DNA from: Chloroflexota bacterium
GTDB lineage: Bacteria > Chloroflexota > Limnocylindria > Limnocylindrales > CSP1-4
Direction: 5' to 3'
Assembly (NCBI GenBank): GCA_021789435.1
Contig: JAJYJO010000003.1
Location: 1 to 64,000 of the forward strand
Length of the DNA stretch: 64,000 nucleotides
This document shows positions 1-9,800 of this stretch, in pieces (positions within the stretch are counted from its first letter, which is position 1; every line of letters begins with the position of its first letter). The notes beneath the pieces were generated by a model that was not told the origin of the DNA, ran no database searches, and saw only the letters and a program-made list of their open reading frames with translations. The translations under genes were made by a program, and so were the position numbers.

Positions 1-213
1 GGCGATGCGCTGGACGGCCTCGAAGTCGCCCGGCGAGGCGGCCGGGAAGCCGGCCTCGATGACGTCGACCCGGAGGCGAGCGAGCTGGCGGGCGACCTCC
101 AGCTTCTCGGCCGCGGTCAGCCCGGCGCCGGGCGCCTGCTCGCCGTCGCGGAGGGTGGTGTCGAAGATGCGGACCGTGCCCGGCACGATCGCCGGGCCGC
201 CTGGCCCGCTCAC
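1..213 (-). CDS. leuA: 2-isopropylmalate synthase, N-terminal fragment (cut by window edge)
   Basis: First 71 codons of 2-isopropylmalate synthase, which condenses acetyl-CoA with 2-oxoisovalerate in the first committed step of leucine synthesis. The reverse strand reads VSGPGG..., then [19 protein letters not shown] at about residues 14-32, the family's N-terminal signature with the metal-binding Asp of DTTLRDGEQ, and [19 protein letters not shown] near the cut. The GTG start (211-213) overlaps the ilvC stop as GTGA, so it is the last visible gene of the ilvBNC-leuA operon and probably translationally coupled. The rest lies left of the window. Identity is firm; which LeuA subfamily, and whether a C-terminal regulatory domain exists, cannot be seen. 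Confidence 0.95.
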   Translation of the reverse strand, partial: MSGPGGPAIVPGTVRIFDTTLRDGEQAPGAGLTAAEKLEVARQLARLRVDVIEAGFPAASPGDFEAVQRIA

Positions 214-1277
214 CGTCCGGCCTCCGACGCGGCCGGCGGCGTCCGCTCGGCGGCGGCCTGGGCCTCGCCGGCCCGGACCACCACGGGGTTGAGGAAGGCC
301 ATCTGGGCTCGCAGGGCGGCGCCGACCTGCTCGATCTGGTGGTCACGGTCGGCCGCCCGGAGCCGCTCGAACTCGGGCCGGCCCGCCTCGTTCTCGGCGA
401 CCCAGCGGCGGGCGAAGCTGCCGTCGCGGATCTCCCGAAGGACCTGGCGCATCGTCGCCCGAACGTGGTCGTCGACGATCCGCGGCCCGGAGACGTAATC
501 GCCGTACTCGGCCGTGTCGGAGACGCTGAAGCGCATGAAGTTGAGACCGCCGCGGTACATCAGGTCGACGATCAGCTTCAGCTCGTGCATCGTCTCGAAG
601 TAGGCCAGCTCGGGCTGGTAGCCGGCCTCGACGAGCGTCTCGAAGCCCATCTTGACCAGGTTGCTGACGCCGCCGCAGAGGACCGCCTGCTCGCCGAAGA
701 GATCGGACTCCGTCTCCTCGGCGAAGGTCGTCTCGAGCGCGCCGGCCCGGGTGGAGCCGAGCGCCCGGGCGTAGGCCAGGACCCGTCCCCGGGCCGTCCC
801 GGAGCTGTCGCGGTGGACCGCAAACAGCGCGGGCACCCCCCCGCCCGCCTGGAAGACCGTGCGGACCAAGTGGCCCGGGCTCTTCGGCGCGACCATCCCC
901 ACGTCCACGCCGCCCGGCGGGTCGATCAGGCCGAAGTGGATGTTGAAGCCATGGGCGAACATCAGCAGCTGGCCCGACCGAAGGTTCGGTCCGATCTCGG
1001 CGTCGTAGACGGCCTTCTGGGCCGTGTCCGGGACGGCGACCATCATCACGTCGGCGGCGTGGACCGCATCGGCGACGTCCATCACCGCCAGGCCGGCCTC
1101 GCTCGCCAGCGCCCGGCTCCTACTCGTCGCCGGCAGGCCCACCACGACGCCGACGCCCGATTCCGCCAGGTTGAGGGCGTGGGCGTGGCCCTGGCTGCCG
1201 TAGCCGATGATGGCGACCGTCTGGCCGGCCAGGGCGGCCGGATCGGCGTCGCGGTCGTAATACATCCGGGCGGTCAT
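210..1277 (-). CDS. ilvC: Ketol-acid reductoisomerase (class I)
   Basis: Cytosolic enzyme that isomerises and reduces 2-acetolactate or 2-aceto-2-hydroxybutyrate to the dihydroxy acid using NADPH and Mg2+. The Rossmann loop GYGSQG is at residues 25-30. The metal/substrate motif [13 protein letters not shown] is at 185-197, with the conserved Asp and Glu of DLFGE. At 355 residues it is about 20 longer than usual class I enzymes; the excess is an Ala-rich tail ([20 protein letters not shown]) without an obvious fold. ATG start overlaps the ilvN stop (ATGA) and its own stop overlaps leuA, so the four genes are tightly coupled. Confidence 0.97.
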   Translation of the reverse strand: MTARMYYDRDADPAALAGQTVAIIGYGSQGHAHALNLAESGVGVVVGLPATSRSRALASEAGLAVMDVADAVHAADVMMVAVPDTAQKAVYDAEIGPNLRSGQLLMFAHGFNIHFGLIDPPGGVDVGMVAPKSPGHLVRTVFQAGGGVPALFAVHRDSSGTARGRVLAYARALGSTRAGALETTFAEETESDLFGEQAVLCGGVSNLVKMGFETLVEAGYQPELAYFETMHELKLIVDLMYRGGLNFMRFSVSDTAEYGDYVSGPRIVDDHVRATMRQVLREIRDGSFARRWVAENEAGRPEFERLRAADRDHQIEQVGAALRAQMAFLNPVVVRAGEAQAAAERTPPAASEAGR

Positions 1278-1903
1278 CGCTTCACGGCCTCCTCGATGGA
1301 ACCGGCCCCGCGGGACATGACCACGGCGCCGGTGCGCACCAGTTCCTTGATCCCGAAGCCTCGCAGGAGGGCGACCAGCGCGTCCACCTCGGCCTCGGTG
1401 CCGGTCGCCTCCACGATGAGGCTGTCGGCCGCCAGGTCCACGACCCGACCCTTGTACATCTCCACGATGCTGACCACCTCCGGCCGGGTCCGCTCGGAGA
1501 TGCGCACCTTGATCAGCGCCAGCTCATGCTCGACGGTCGGATCCGCCGTGACGTCCTGGACCTTGAGGACGTCGATGAGCCGGTAGAGCTGCTTGGCGGC
1601 CTGCTCGACGGCCACGTCGTCGCCGTGGACGACCAGCGTCATCCGGCTCATCTCGGCGCGGTCGGTGTGGCTGACGGCCAGCGACTCGATGTTGAAGTTG
1701 CGGGCCCGCATCAGGCTGGCCACACGGTTCAGGACGCCCGGCCGGTCGCGGACGACGGCGACCAGGACGTGGCGGTGGGGAACCCCCGAGCCGGGCACCG
1801 CCCGGTCCGGGGGCGTGGCGTGGGCCGGCGTTGCGTGGGCCGGCGTTGCGTGGGCCGGCGTTGCGTGGGCCGGCGTTGCGTGGGCCAAAGCGTCGGGGCT
1901 CAT
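1274..1903 (-). CDS. ilvN: Acetolactate synthase small (regulatory) subunit with HATPA-repeat N-terminus
   Basis: Regulatory partner of IlvB that confers valine feedback inhibition. After an unusual head, an ACT domain starts near residue 44 ([20 protein letters not shown]) and a second small-subunit domain follows ([14 protein letters not shown] onward). Residues 8-32 are five [10 protein letters not shown] pentapeptides encoded by a 15-bp tandem repeat, which places the ACT domain about 40 residues further in than usual. The ATG at 1901-1903 is chosen because it overlaps the ilvB stop (ATGA); the frame is open further upstream but runs through ilvB. 209 residues. Confidence 0.93.
   Translation of the reverse strand: MSPDALAHATPAHATPAHATPAHATPAHATPPDRAVPGSGVPHRHVLVAVVRDRPGVLNRVASLMRARNFNIESLAVSHTDRAEMSRMTLVVHGDDVAVEQAAKQLYRLIDVLKVQDVTADPTVEHELALIKVRISERTRPEVVSIVEMYKGRVVDLAADSLIVEATGTEAEVDALVALLRGFGIKELVRTGAVVMSRGAGSIEEAVKR
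1818..1886. repeat. 15-bp tandem repeat inside ilvN
   Basis: Four complete copies of GCGTGGGCCGGCGTT (1818-1832, 1833-1847, 1848-1862, 1863-1877) plus a 9-nt partial copy. Being a multiple of three, the array encodes the HATPA pentapeptides at the IlvN N-terminus and can expand or contract without changing frame. Copies are identical, suggesting recent slippage. Confidence 0.95.
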
Positions 1904-3867
1904 TCGTCCGCCCCCTGCCACTCCTCGAGCAGGTCGGAGAGGCCCTTGCCGGCCGGCATCATCGGGAAGACGTTCTGCTCCTCGGCGATCATGAAGTGGA
2001 CGAGGGCCGGCCCGGGGACCGCCCTGGCGGCCGCGATCGCTCCGTCCACCTCGTCCGGCGTGCTGGCTTCGAAGGCCGGGATGCCGTAGGCCTCGGCCAG
2101 CTTCCGCCAGTCGGGCCCCTGGAGGTGCGCCGAGTGGTAGTTGCCGGCGTAGATCAGCTCCTGCCACTGCCGGATCATGCCGAGCTTGTGGTTGTCCAGG
2201 AGGGCGATCTTGACCGGGATCCGGTCCTGCACCAGGGTCATCAGCTCCTGGACCGTCATCTGCAGCCCGCCGTCGCCGGCGATCGCCCAGGTCTCCTTGT
2301 CGGGCCGGCCGAGGGCGGCCCCCATGGCCGCCGGCAGGGCGAAGCCCATCGTGCCGAGGCCGCCGGAGCTGACGTGGCTGTTCGGGCGGCGGAAGCCCGC
2401 GTAGCGCGCCATCCACATCTGGTTCTGGCCCACGTCGGAGACGAGCGTCGCGTCGTGGCCGGTCGCCTCGCCGATCCGCTGGATCACGAAGTCCGCCGAC
2501 AGCAGGCCGTCCCGCCAGGCGCCGGAGCCGTGCCAGCTCGATGCTTCGGACTCGCGGCGCCAGGCGGCCAGCTCGGCCAGGTACGGGCCGCGTGCCTCGG
2601 CAGCCACCGCCTCGACGAGCGGCAACAGGCCCCGCAGGACGCGGCGGACGTCGCCGACGATCGGCACTTCGACGGCCACGTTCTTGCCGATCTCGGCCGG
2701 GTCGATGTCGACGTGGACGATCCGGGCGTAGGGCGCGTAGGTCCGGACGCTGCCGGTCACCCGGTCGTCGAAGCGCATCCCGAGGGCGACCAGCAGGTCG
2801 GCCGACTGGATGGCCCGGTTCACGTGCTTCCAGCCGTGCATGCCCATGTAGCCGAGGCTCAGCGGGTGGTCCTCCGGGAAGGCTCCGATGCCGAGCAGCG
2901 TGTGGGCGACCGGGATGGAGGCCTTCTCGGCCAGGGCACGCAGCTCGTCCCAGGCCCGGGCGACAAGGACGCCGTGGCCGGCCAGGATGACCGGCCGCGC
3001 GGCGCGCGCGATCTCGACGGCGGCCAGCTTCAGCTGGCGGGGATGACCGTCGAGGTTGGGGCGGAAGCCGGGCAGGCCGGCCACCACGTCCGCCTCGTCC
3101 GGGTGCGGCGCGCTCGTCTCCTGCTGCAGGGCGTCCTTGGTGATGTCCACGTGGACCGGGCCGGGGCGGCCGGTCCGCGCGATGTGGAACGCCTCGGCCA
3201 GAACCCGGGGCAGTTCGTCCGCGTTGCGGACCAGGTAGTTGTGCTTGGTCATCGGCAGGGTGATACCGGTGATGTCGATCTCCTGGAAGGCGTCCTTGCC
3301 GATCAGGGCGGCGGCCACGTTGCCCGTGATCGCGACCATCGGGACGGAGTCGAGCATGGCCGTGCCGATGCCGGTCACCAGGTTGGTGGCCCCGGGGCCG
3401 CTCGTGCCAAGGCAGACCCCCACCTTGCCGGTGGCACGGGCGTAGCCGTCCGCCGCGTGAGCCGCCCCCTGCTCGTGGCGGACCAGGACGTGGCGAATCT
3501 CGGGGTAGTCGGCCAGCACGTCGTAGAGCGGCAGGATCACGCCGCCGGGGTAGCCGAAGAGGACGTCCGCGCCCTGCCGGACGAGGGCCTCACAGACGAC
3601 GTCCGCGCCGATCCGGGTCCGCTTCCGCGGGCCGCGATCGTGGTGCGGGGCGAGGATGTCGACAGGGGATGCGCCGCGCTGCCTGCGCCCCGCATCCCGG
3701 ACCGCGTCCTGCAGCATCTCGCGCCGCGCGCGCTCCTCCACCGCGGCCCGCTCGGTGCCGTCCCCGGGAAGGTGGCTGCGGCGCTGCCGAGGGGCCGGCG
3801 CGGGCGGACGCGCGGACGCGGCGGTGCGGGTCGTCCCGCGGCTCGGTTGGTTGCTCGTCGTGGCCAT
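1900..3867 (-). CDS. ilvB: Acetolactate synthase large (catalytic) subunit
   Basis: Thiamine-diphosphate enzyme joining two pyruvates to 2-acetolactate, or pyruvate plus 2-oxobutyrate, at the head of branched-chain amino acid synthesis. The catalytic Glu lies in RHEQGAAHAADGYARATGK. The ThDP-binding GDG motif (GDGGLQMTVQELMTL) and its LDN end are in the C-terminal third. I chose the ATG at 3865-3867 (MATTSNQ...) with GAGGGG just upstream, giving 655 residues. The frame stays open to 4092, but that stretch contains an intrinsic terminator and a 20-bp repeat, so it is leader rather than coding. About 80 low-complexity Arg/Ala/Pro residues still precede the conserved core. Confidence 0.94.
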   Translation of the reverse strand: MATTSNQPSRGTTRTAASARPPAPAPRQRRSHLPGDGTERAAVEERARREMLQDAVRDAGRRQRGASPVDILAPHHDRGPRKRTRIGADVVCEALVRQGADVLFGYPGGVILPLYDVLADYPEIRHVLVRHEQGAAHAADGYARATGKVGVCLGTSGPGATNLVTGIGTAMLDSVPMVAITGNVAAALIGKDAFQEIDITGITLPMTKHNYLVRNADELPRVLAEAFHIARTGRPGPVHVDITKDALQQETSAPHPDEADVVAGLPGFRPNLDGHPRQLKLAAVEIARAARPVILAGHGVLVARAWDELRALAEKASIPVAHTLLGIGAFPEDHPLSLGYMGMHGWKHVNRAIQSADLLVALGMRFDDRVTGSVRTYAPYARIVHVDIDPAEIGKNVAVEVPIVGDVRRVLRGLLPLVEAVAAEARGPYLAELAAWRRESEASSWHGSGAWRDGLLSADFVIQRIGEATGHDATLVSDVGQNQMWMARYAGFRRPNSHVSSGGLGTMGFALPAAMGAALGRPDKETWAIAGDGGLQMTVQELMTLVQDRIPVKIALLDNHKLGMIRQWQELIYAGNYHSAHLQGPDWRKLAEAYGIPAFEASTPDEVDGAIAAARAVPGPALVHFMIAEEQNVFPMMPAGKGLSDLLEEWQGADE

Positions 3868-3875
3868 CTGCCCCT

Positions 3876-3915
3876 CGCTGGTCCTGGGTGCCTGTCGCTG
3901 GTCCTGGGTGCCTGG
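3876..3915. repeat. 20-bp tandem duplication in the ilvB leader
   Basis: Two adjacent near-identical copies of CGCTGGTCCTGGGTGCCTGT (3876-3895 and 3896-3915, differing in the last base). They lie between the leader terminator and the ilvB start codon and place a duplicated segment in the 5' untranslated region. No function is evident. Confidence 0.85.
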
Positions 3916-3973
3916 TCGCGGAGCCCGCTCCCCTGGCTCGCCGGCGGCAGTGGCGGCCGCCGGGCGGGCCATC

Positions 3974-4001
3974 AAAAAACCCTCGCCGTTCCCGGCGAGG
4001 G
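3974..4001 (-). terminator. Intrinsic terminator / attenuator upstream of ilvB
   Basis: On the minus strand, CCCTCGCCG-GGAA-CGGCGAGGG forms a perfect 9-bp GC stem with a 4-nt loop, followed directly by six T. It lies about 105 nt upstream of the chosen ilvB start and just after an ORF rich in Leu, Val and Ile codons. The arrangement is that of transcription attenuation. The stem is clear in sequence; the regulatory role is inferred. Confidence 0.85.
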
Positions 4002-4027
4002 TCCTGTCCGTCCTGGTGGTCTTCGCG

Positions 4028-4243
4028 CTACCTGCGCTCGTCCCTCCGCGTCCGTCCAGCCTCCCGCCGGGAGCCGGTAATGAGCCCGACAAGGCTCACG
4101 AGGCCAAGCTCGAGGAAGCGGAGTAGAGCGAGGAACGAGTTGTCGACCAGGCCGGCGTCTTCCAGCGGCACCTGCACGCGGCGGCCGTCCGTCCTGATCA
4201 GGACGGCGACGTGGCGGCGATCACGGCCGTGGAACAGGCCCAA
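4028..4243 (-). CDS. Candidate branched-chain amino acid leader peptide
   Basis: Small ORF ending 26 nt before the ilvB leader terminator. The TTG at 4241-4243 is preceded by AGGAGG at 5-nt spacing; an in-frame ATG lies at 4256-4258. The segment encoded by 4073-4135 has 11 Leu/Val/Ile among 21 residues (FLALLRFLELG, then LVSLVGLITG). It is followed by an Arg-rich tail whose codons overlap a small CTCCC-GCC-GGGAG hairpin (4061-4073). Classical ilv leader peptides are much shorter (about 15-35 residues), so the true start may lie internally, for example the GTG of VPLEDAG. No homologue is recognised; the call rests on composition and position. Confidence 0.5.
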   Translation of the reverse strand: MGLFHGRDRRHVAVLIRTDGRRVQVPLEDAGLVDNSFLALLRFLELGLVSLVGLITGSRREAGRTRRDERR

Positions 4244-4290
4244 CCTGGCCTCCTGCATGCACCGTGGCGTGGACGCCTTGGTGTCCGGGC

Positions 4291-4296
4291 AGTCTA
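4291..4296 (-). promoter_or_regulatory. Possible -10 element of the ilv operon
   Basis: TAGACT on the minus strand, about 33 nt before the leader ORF ATG at 4258, matches the TANNNT form of the clearer promoters in this window. No good -35 lies 16-18 nt upstream; a TTGACG is present but only 8 nt away. A weak call. Confidence 0.3.
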
Positions 4297-4526
4297 GCAG
4301 GCCCCGTCAATCTCGTCCTGAGAGGGCCCGGCCGCGGTCGCCGGGCGGCCGGGCAGGCGGGTTGACGGGCCGCCGGGCAGGCGCCCCTTCGGCGCCCCGG
4401 GGAGAACCGCTCCGCGCGAGGGCCCCTCAAGGCGGCTTGAGTCGCGGACTCCAGGGGCCTTTCGGACCATGGGAACGGGCCTTTCCTCCCTTCCGTCCGG
4501 GCCGCCGTGACGGCTCACTTCGTCCT

Positions 4527-4787
4527 GTGCCAACGCCTGACCGCGCGACCGACCGATCGACGCCGAAACCCACGCTCGCCGACCTGGGGCCGGGGCACAG
4601 CGCCCGCGTGGTTGGCGTCGAGGGCGATGAGGCGGACCTGCTCGCCCAGCTCGGCGTGGCGCCGGACGCCCGCTGCGAGGTGGAGTCGGTGGTGCCGCTC
4701 GGCGGGCCCCTGGTGGTCCGGCTGGGCCGGGCGCGCCTCGCGCTCGGGCGGGACGTCGCCGCCCGCATCCTGATCGACGACCGGTGA
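4527..4787 (+). CDS. feoA: FeoA-domain protein of ferrous iron uptake
   Basis: Small cytosolic SH3-like protein that associates with the FeoB transporter. The reading frame gives TLADLGPGHSARVVGV, LGVAPDARCEVESVVPLGGP and VVRLGRARLALGRDVAARILI, which follow the FeoA core pattern (leucine-rich 'LG..PG' opening, 'P.GGP' turn and 'LA.I' end). The start is taken as the GTG at 4527-4529, giving 86 residues; no strong ribosome-binding site is visible, so the first ten residues are uncertain. Its TGA overlaps the feoB GTG (GTGA), which supports a feoAB operon. Confidence 0.88.
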   Translation: MPTPDRATDRSTPKPTLADLGPGHSARVVGVEGDEADLLAQLGVAPDARCEVESVVPLGGPLVVRLGRARLALGRDVAARILIDDR

Positions 4788-6796
4788 TCCGCCGCGCGCG
4801 CAGGCCCCCCGCTCCGCAGGAGAGGTGCGCCGAGGCCGTCCCGGTCGTGGCGCTCGTGGGGCGTCCGAACGTCGGCAAGTCCACCCTCTTCGCCGCCGCC
4901 AGCGGCCGTTTCGCCGAGGCGGTCAACGCGCCCGGCACCACCGTCGGCCGGGAGTCCCGGCTCGTCAGCGCCGGAGGCCGCCGCGGCTGGCTCGTGGACC
5001 TGCCCGGGACACTCTCCCTGCTCGATCGGCCCGCCGGCGACGAGCCGTTCTGGCGCACGCTCGCGGCGGCCCGGCCGGACGCGATCCTCCTGGTCGCCGA
5101 TGCCGGCGACCTGCGTCGGCATCTGCCCCTCGCGCTCGCCTGCCGCGACCTGGGCCTGCCCGTCGTCCTGGCCGCCAACCTGGTCGACGAGGCGGAGGCA
5201 CGAGGGCTCGAGCTCGATGCCGGCCGCCTCTCCCAGCTGCTGGCCGCCCCCGTTCACCTGACCGCGGGACGAACCGGCCGCGGCGTGGCCGAGGCCGTGG
5301 GCGACGCGCTCCGACTGGCGGACCAGCGGCGGCGGGTCCGGGACGAAGGAGCCTCACCGCGCGGGACGCTGCCCGCCTCCGGCTACCCGCTCGACGTCGA
5401 GCTGCGCCTGGCGCGCCGGGCCGGCGCCCTTGCCACAGAGGCGGCGCCGGCGCCAGGCGCCGCGCGTTCCCTGGGCGCCGCGGCCGTGGAGGCCGGGGGC
5501 GAGCCTGCGCGCCTGGTCGCTTCGGCAGCGATCTCCCCGCGCGGCGCGGCCACGATCGAGCTGGGCCCGGACCTGGAGCCGTCCCGCTGGGCGATCGCCG
5601 CCGATTGGGCGGCCCAGGTGGAGGATGGCCCCGGGCGGACGGCCGGTCCTGCGCTCACCGACCGGCTGGCCCGCTGGAGCACCGCCCCCTGGCCCGGCAT
5701 CCCGCTCTTCGTCGCCGCGACAGGGCTCAGCTTCGGCGCGATGATGCTCGTCGGCGGCACCCTCTCGACCACCCTGGCGACGGCCTGGAGCGCGGCCGCC
5801 TCGCCGGTCCTGACCGCCGGGGTGCACGCGCTCGTCCCGCAGCCGGTCCTCGCCGCCGCCCTGCTGTGGGGCCTGGACGGCGGTGTCCTGGCGATGCTCT
5901 CGGTCGGCGTCCCGTACGTCCTGACCTTCTACGTCCTGCTCGCGGTCCTGGAGGATTCGGGCTACCTGACGAGCGCCGCCGTTCTCACCGATCGGCTGCT
6001 GAACGCGCTCGGCCTGCCGGGCAGGGCGGCCATCCCGATCCTGGCTGCGAGCGGCTGCAACGTCCCGGCGATCTACGGCACGCGCGTCCTGGCGAGTCGC
6101 CGCGAGCGGCTGCTGGCCTCCTTCCTGGTGATCCTGACCCCCTGTTCGGCCCGCTCGGCCGTCGTGGTGGCGGCGCTGACGCCGTTCGCCGGTCCGCTGG
6201 TGACGGCGGCGGCCTTCGGCGTCGTCGGGCTGGTCGCCGTCGGGGCCGGCGTGGGGGCGAACGCGCTGGTCCCGGGCCGCCAGCCTCCGCTGGTCCTGGA
6301 GCTGGCGCCGCTTCGCCGGCCGGTGCCGGCCCTGGTGGGGCGCAAGGCCTGGCTGCGGTTCCGCTCGTTCGTCGTCACCGCCACCCCGGTCATGCTGGCC
6401 GGCTCCATCCTGCTCGGGCTGCTCTACGAGACCGGGCTCGTCTGGCCGCTCGCCGGCATCCTCCAGCCGGTGACCGGTGGGTGGCTCGGCCTGCCGGCGG
6501 TGGCCGGCATCGCGCTCGTCTTCGCCTTCCTGCGCAAGGAGCTGGCGCTCCAGCTGCTCGTGACCCTGGCGGTCATCCGCTACGGGGCCGGGGCGACCAG
6601 CCTGTCGGCCTTCATGACGGTCCCGCAGCTGTTCGTCTACGCGGTCGTCACCTCCGTTTCGGTGCCCTGCGTGGCCACGCTGGCGGCGCTGGGAGACGAG
6701 CTCGGCTGGCGCGCGGCCGCAACCCTCAGCGGGTCCACCCTGTTCCTCGCGCTCGGGATCGGCGGGCTGCTGGCCCGGCTGCTGGGCGCGGCCTGA
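4784..6796 (+). CDS. feoB: Ferrous iron transporter FeoB
   Basis: Inner-membrane Fe2+ permease with an N-terminal GTPase domain. P-loop GRPNVGKS at residues 26-33, G3 DLPG at 72-75 and G4 NLVD at 132-135. A low-complexity linker of about 90 residues follows. The membrane half begins near WPGIPLFVAATGLSFGAMML and contains the family hallmarks SGCNVPAIYGTRVLASRRER and TPCSARSAV, each with a conserved Cys, then a hydrophobic C-terminal gate repeat. At 670 residues it is at the short end for the family. GTG start overlaps feoA. No FeoC is seen. Neighbouring genes on the right are convergent. Confidence 0.95.
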   Translation: MIRRARRPPAPQERCAEAVPVVALVGRPNVGKSTLFAAASGRFAEAVNAPGTTVGRESRLVSAGGRRGWLVDLPGTLSLLDRPAGDEPFWRTLAAARPDAILLVADAGDLRRHLPLALACRDLGLPVVLAANLVDEAEARGLELDAGRLSQLLAAPVHLTAGRTGRGVAEAVGDALRLADQRRRVRDEGASPRGTLPASGYPLDVELRLARRAGALATEAAPAPGAARSLGAAAVEAGGEPARLVASAAISPRGAATIELGPDLEPSRWAIAADWAAQVEDGPGRTAGPALTDRLARWSTAPWPGIPLFVAATGLSFGAMMLVGGTLSTTLATAWSAAASPVLTAGVHALVPQPVLAAALLWGLDGGVLAMLSVGVPYVLTFYVLLAVLEDSGYLTSAAVLTDRLLNALGLPGRAAIPILAASGCNVPAIYGTRVLASRRERLLASFLVILTPCSARSAVVVAALTPFAGPLVTAAAFGVVGLVAVGAGVGANALVPGRQPPLVLELAPLRRPVPALVGRKAWLRFRSFVVTATPVMLAGSILLGLLYETGLVWPLAGILQPVTGGWLGLPAVAGIALVFAFLRKELALQLLVTLAVIRYGAGATSLSAFMTVPQLFVYAVVTSVSVPCVATLAALGDELGWRAAATLSGSTLFLALGIGGLLARLLGAA

Positions 6797-6871
6797 TCGG
6801 CTCGCCGCCGCGATGCGGGCGGGACCGGCGGCGCGAGGCCGAGTGCGGCCCACCGGTGAGGCGCCCGGGCG

Positions 6872-9800
6872 TCAGCCCTCGCCCGAGCCCCCGGATCGCC
6901 GGCGTCCGACCATCAGCCGGACGGCGACCGCGGCGACGGCCAGCCCGCCGAGGACGAGGGCCCGTCGAGCGAGCCGCGAGCCGGGTTCGGGCCGCGCAGC
7001 CGGCATCTCCGGCCACTCCCCGGGAACCGCCCGCACGACCGCCGTCGCGTCCTCCCGCCCCGCCGCCGTCAGGGTCTCCCATTCAGCCGCCGTCGGAGCC
7101 GCCGGCGGAGTCGCCGGCGGGCTCTCCGGGCGCCGGCTCCGGTCAGCCGTCGCCGCACCGATGCCTTCGGAACCCGGCCCCACGGCTTCTCTCCGGTCGG
7201 GCGTGGCCGGCCGCCCATCCAGCCGGGCCGCCAGGTCCGCCGGCCCGAGCTCGTAGCCGCCGGCCGCCTCGAGCGACCCCGCCGGCCCGCCAGGTCCCGC
7301 CGGGGCGAGGGCAGGCCGGACCCCCCGGCCGAACGGCCACCAGGCCACCTCGCCGATCCGCGCCGTCAGGGCCGGGACCAGGATCGAGCGGACCAGGAAG
7401 GTGTCGATGAGCACGCCGAGCCCGACCGTGACCCCGACCTGGACGAGCATCTGCAGCGGGGCGGTTCCGAGCGCCCCGAACGTGCCGGCCAGGATGATCC
7501 CCGCCGAGGTGATGACCGTGCCGGTCCGGGCCGAGGCGCGCCGGATCCCGTCGCGCAGCCCGTGGGCGGCGCTCTCCTCGCGGACGCGGGCCATCAGGAA
7601 GATGTTGTAGTCGGACCCGAGCGCCACCAGCAGCACGAAGACGATGATCGGGATGAAGTAGTTGAGGCCCGGCTGGCCCAGCCAGCGCTGGAAGATCAGG
7701 GTGGACAGGCCCAGGGTGGCGAGGTAGGAGAGGAGCACGGTCAGGACCAGGTAGATCGGGGCCACGATCGCCCGCAGGAGCAGGACGAGCACCACCAGGA
7801 TGCCGCCGATCGTGATCACGGCGACCCGCTGGAAGTCCTCGGAGATCGTGGTCTGGATATCCGTGAACTCGGCCGTCGGCCCGCCGACGAGGATGCTCGC
7901 CGTGTTGCCATACGCGGCCCGGCCGGTCGCCGCGGCGTCCCGGATCCGGTGGACGGTGTCGAAGGCGGCGGTGCTGTACGGGTCGCCCTTGACCGTGACG
8001 TAGAGCCGGCTGACGCTGCCGGTCGGCGAGACATAGGCGTCCAGCAGGGCCTTGGCGCTGCTCCCTGCGGAGCCGGAGAGCGAGGTCGGCAGGAAGTAGT
8101 CGTCGGGAAGGGCGGCGAACGGGCCGGCGAGGGACTTCAGCTCGGTGGGGACGGCCGTGGAGAGCTGGCTGATCCGTGCGCTGAGCGCGGTCGAGGCGGA
8201 TGTGGCCGGCAGGCTGGTCGGCAGGAGCAGGGCATCGGGCCGGCTGTCGAAGACGACCGCCAGGGCTTCGAGGTCCGTCGAGAGACGGCCGATGAGGCCC
8301 GCCGATGGACTGGCCTGCAGCTCGACGAGCACGGCCCGCGCGTCGGCGAACGATGGCTGGCCGGTGACGTCCGGGAAGGACGTGGCCAGCTCGCCGAGGT
8401 AGCCCGCGACGATCCGCAGCTGCGCGGCCGCTGCGGCCGGGTCGGCGGCCGGGGCGGCCGCCGCGCTCGTCAGCGCGCCGGACAGAGCCCGCAGCTGCAG
8501 GTTGACGCGAGCGGAGGCCTGGAGCTGGCGGATGGCCTGGCTCAGGGCCGCCAGGTCCCCGCGGGCGGCGGTGAAGGCGGCGGAGACGGCCTCGTCGGGG
8601 AATGCTGCGCCCAGCGCGTCGAGGTAGGAGACCGCGCTGTCGAGGCCCGTTGTCGCGTCGGGCTTGAGGAGGGCGGCGCGCGCCGCGGCCGGATCGCCAG
8701 AAGGAGTGAGCTGGGTCGCCAGGTCGGCCAGCTCGCCGGAGGGCCGGACCGTCGCCGGGACCGTGCCGTCGCCGGTCGGTTCCACGACGCTGCGGACCGC
8801 CTGGACACCGGCGGTCCGGGCCAGCAGGTCGGTCGTGGCGCGCAGCCTGGCCAGCGCGGTCGGGGTCGAGAGGTTGCCGCCCGGGACGTTCACCAGCACG
8901 TTGACCGGCAGAAGCTGGCCCTTGCCCAGGTGCTGCGCGAGGTCTTCATAGCCCTGTCGGGCGTCGCTGGTGGTCGGCAGCTCGGCCAGGACGTCGAAGT
9001 TGGATCGCATCGCCGGCAGGCCCGCCAGTGGCACGAGCATCACAGCCAGCACGGCGAGGGCCGCCGCGGCCGGGTGGCCGGTGATCCGGCGGGCCAGGGC
9101 GGCCCAGAACCCACGCTCGTCGTTGCCGGCCCGGCGGTGTTCGTGAAGTGGCCAGAAGAGGTGGTGGCCGAAGATCGAGAGGAGGGCCGGCGTCAGCGTC
9201 AGGCCGGCCAGCAGGGTGATGAAGATGACCAGGGCCAGGCCGGGCCCGGTGCTCTGGATCAGGCCGAAGCGTCCCACGACCATCGAGCCCAGGCCGACAA
9301 TGACGGTCGCCGCGCTGGCCGTGATGACGGCGCCGATCCGACCCACGGTGAGCGGGATCGCGGCCTCGACGTCGGCCCGGCCGAGCTCCTCGCGGAACCG
9401 CGAGATCAGGAAGATCGTGTAGTCGGTGCCCACGCCGAAGACCAGCACGACCACGAACGAATCCATGATCGAGGAGAGCTTCCAGCCGGCGCTCCCCAGC
9501 TCGCCCAGCACGCCGCGACCGACCAGGTAGGCGGCCCCGATGGTCAGCAACGGGACGAGGGCCGCCAGGGGCGCGCGGTAGATCAACAGCAGGATGAGGA
9601 CGACGAGCACGATCGTCACCACGGTCGTCCGGTCGGTGCCGTCCAACAGCGCCTGCATGTAGTCGCGGCCGATGCCTGCCTGGCCGGTGACGCTGACGCG
9701 CAGCCCGGCCGGCACGGTCGCGGCGACGTGGGCCCGGATCGCGTCGACGGCGGCGTTGGTCTTCTCCTGGAACGAGACCGTGTTGAACTGGACCGTCGCC

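Noticed and set aside
3868-4092. Longer ilvB start at 4092
   Set aside because: The added 75 codons run through an intrinsic terminator with six T and a duplicated 20-bp segment, and the sequence lacks conservation-like features; the ATG at 3867 has a ribosome-binding site.
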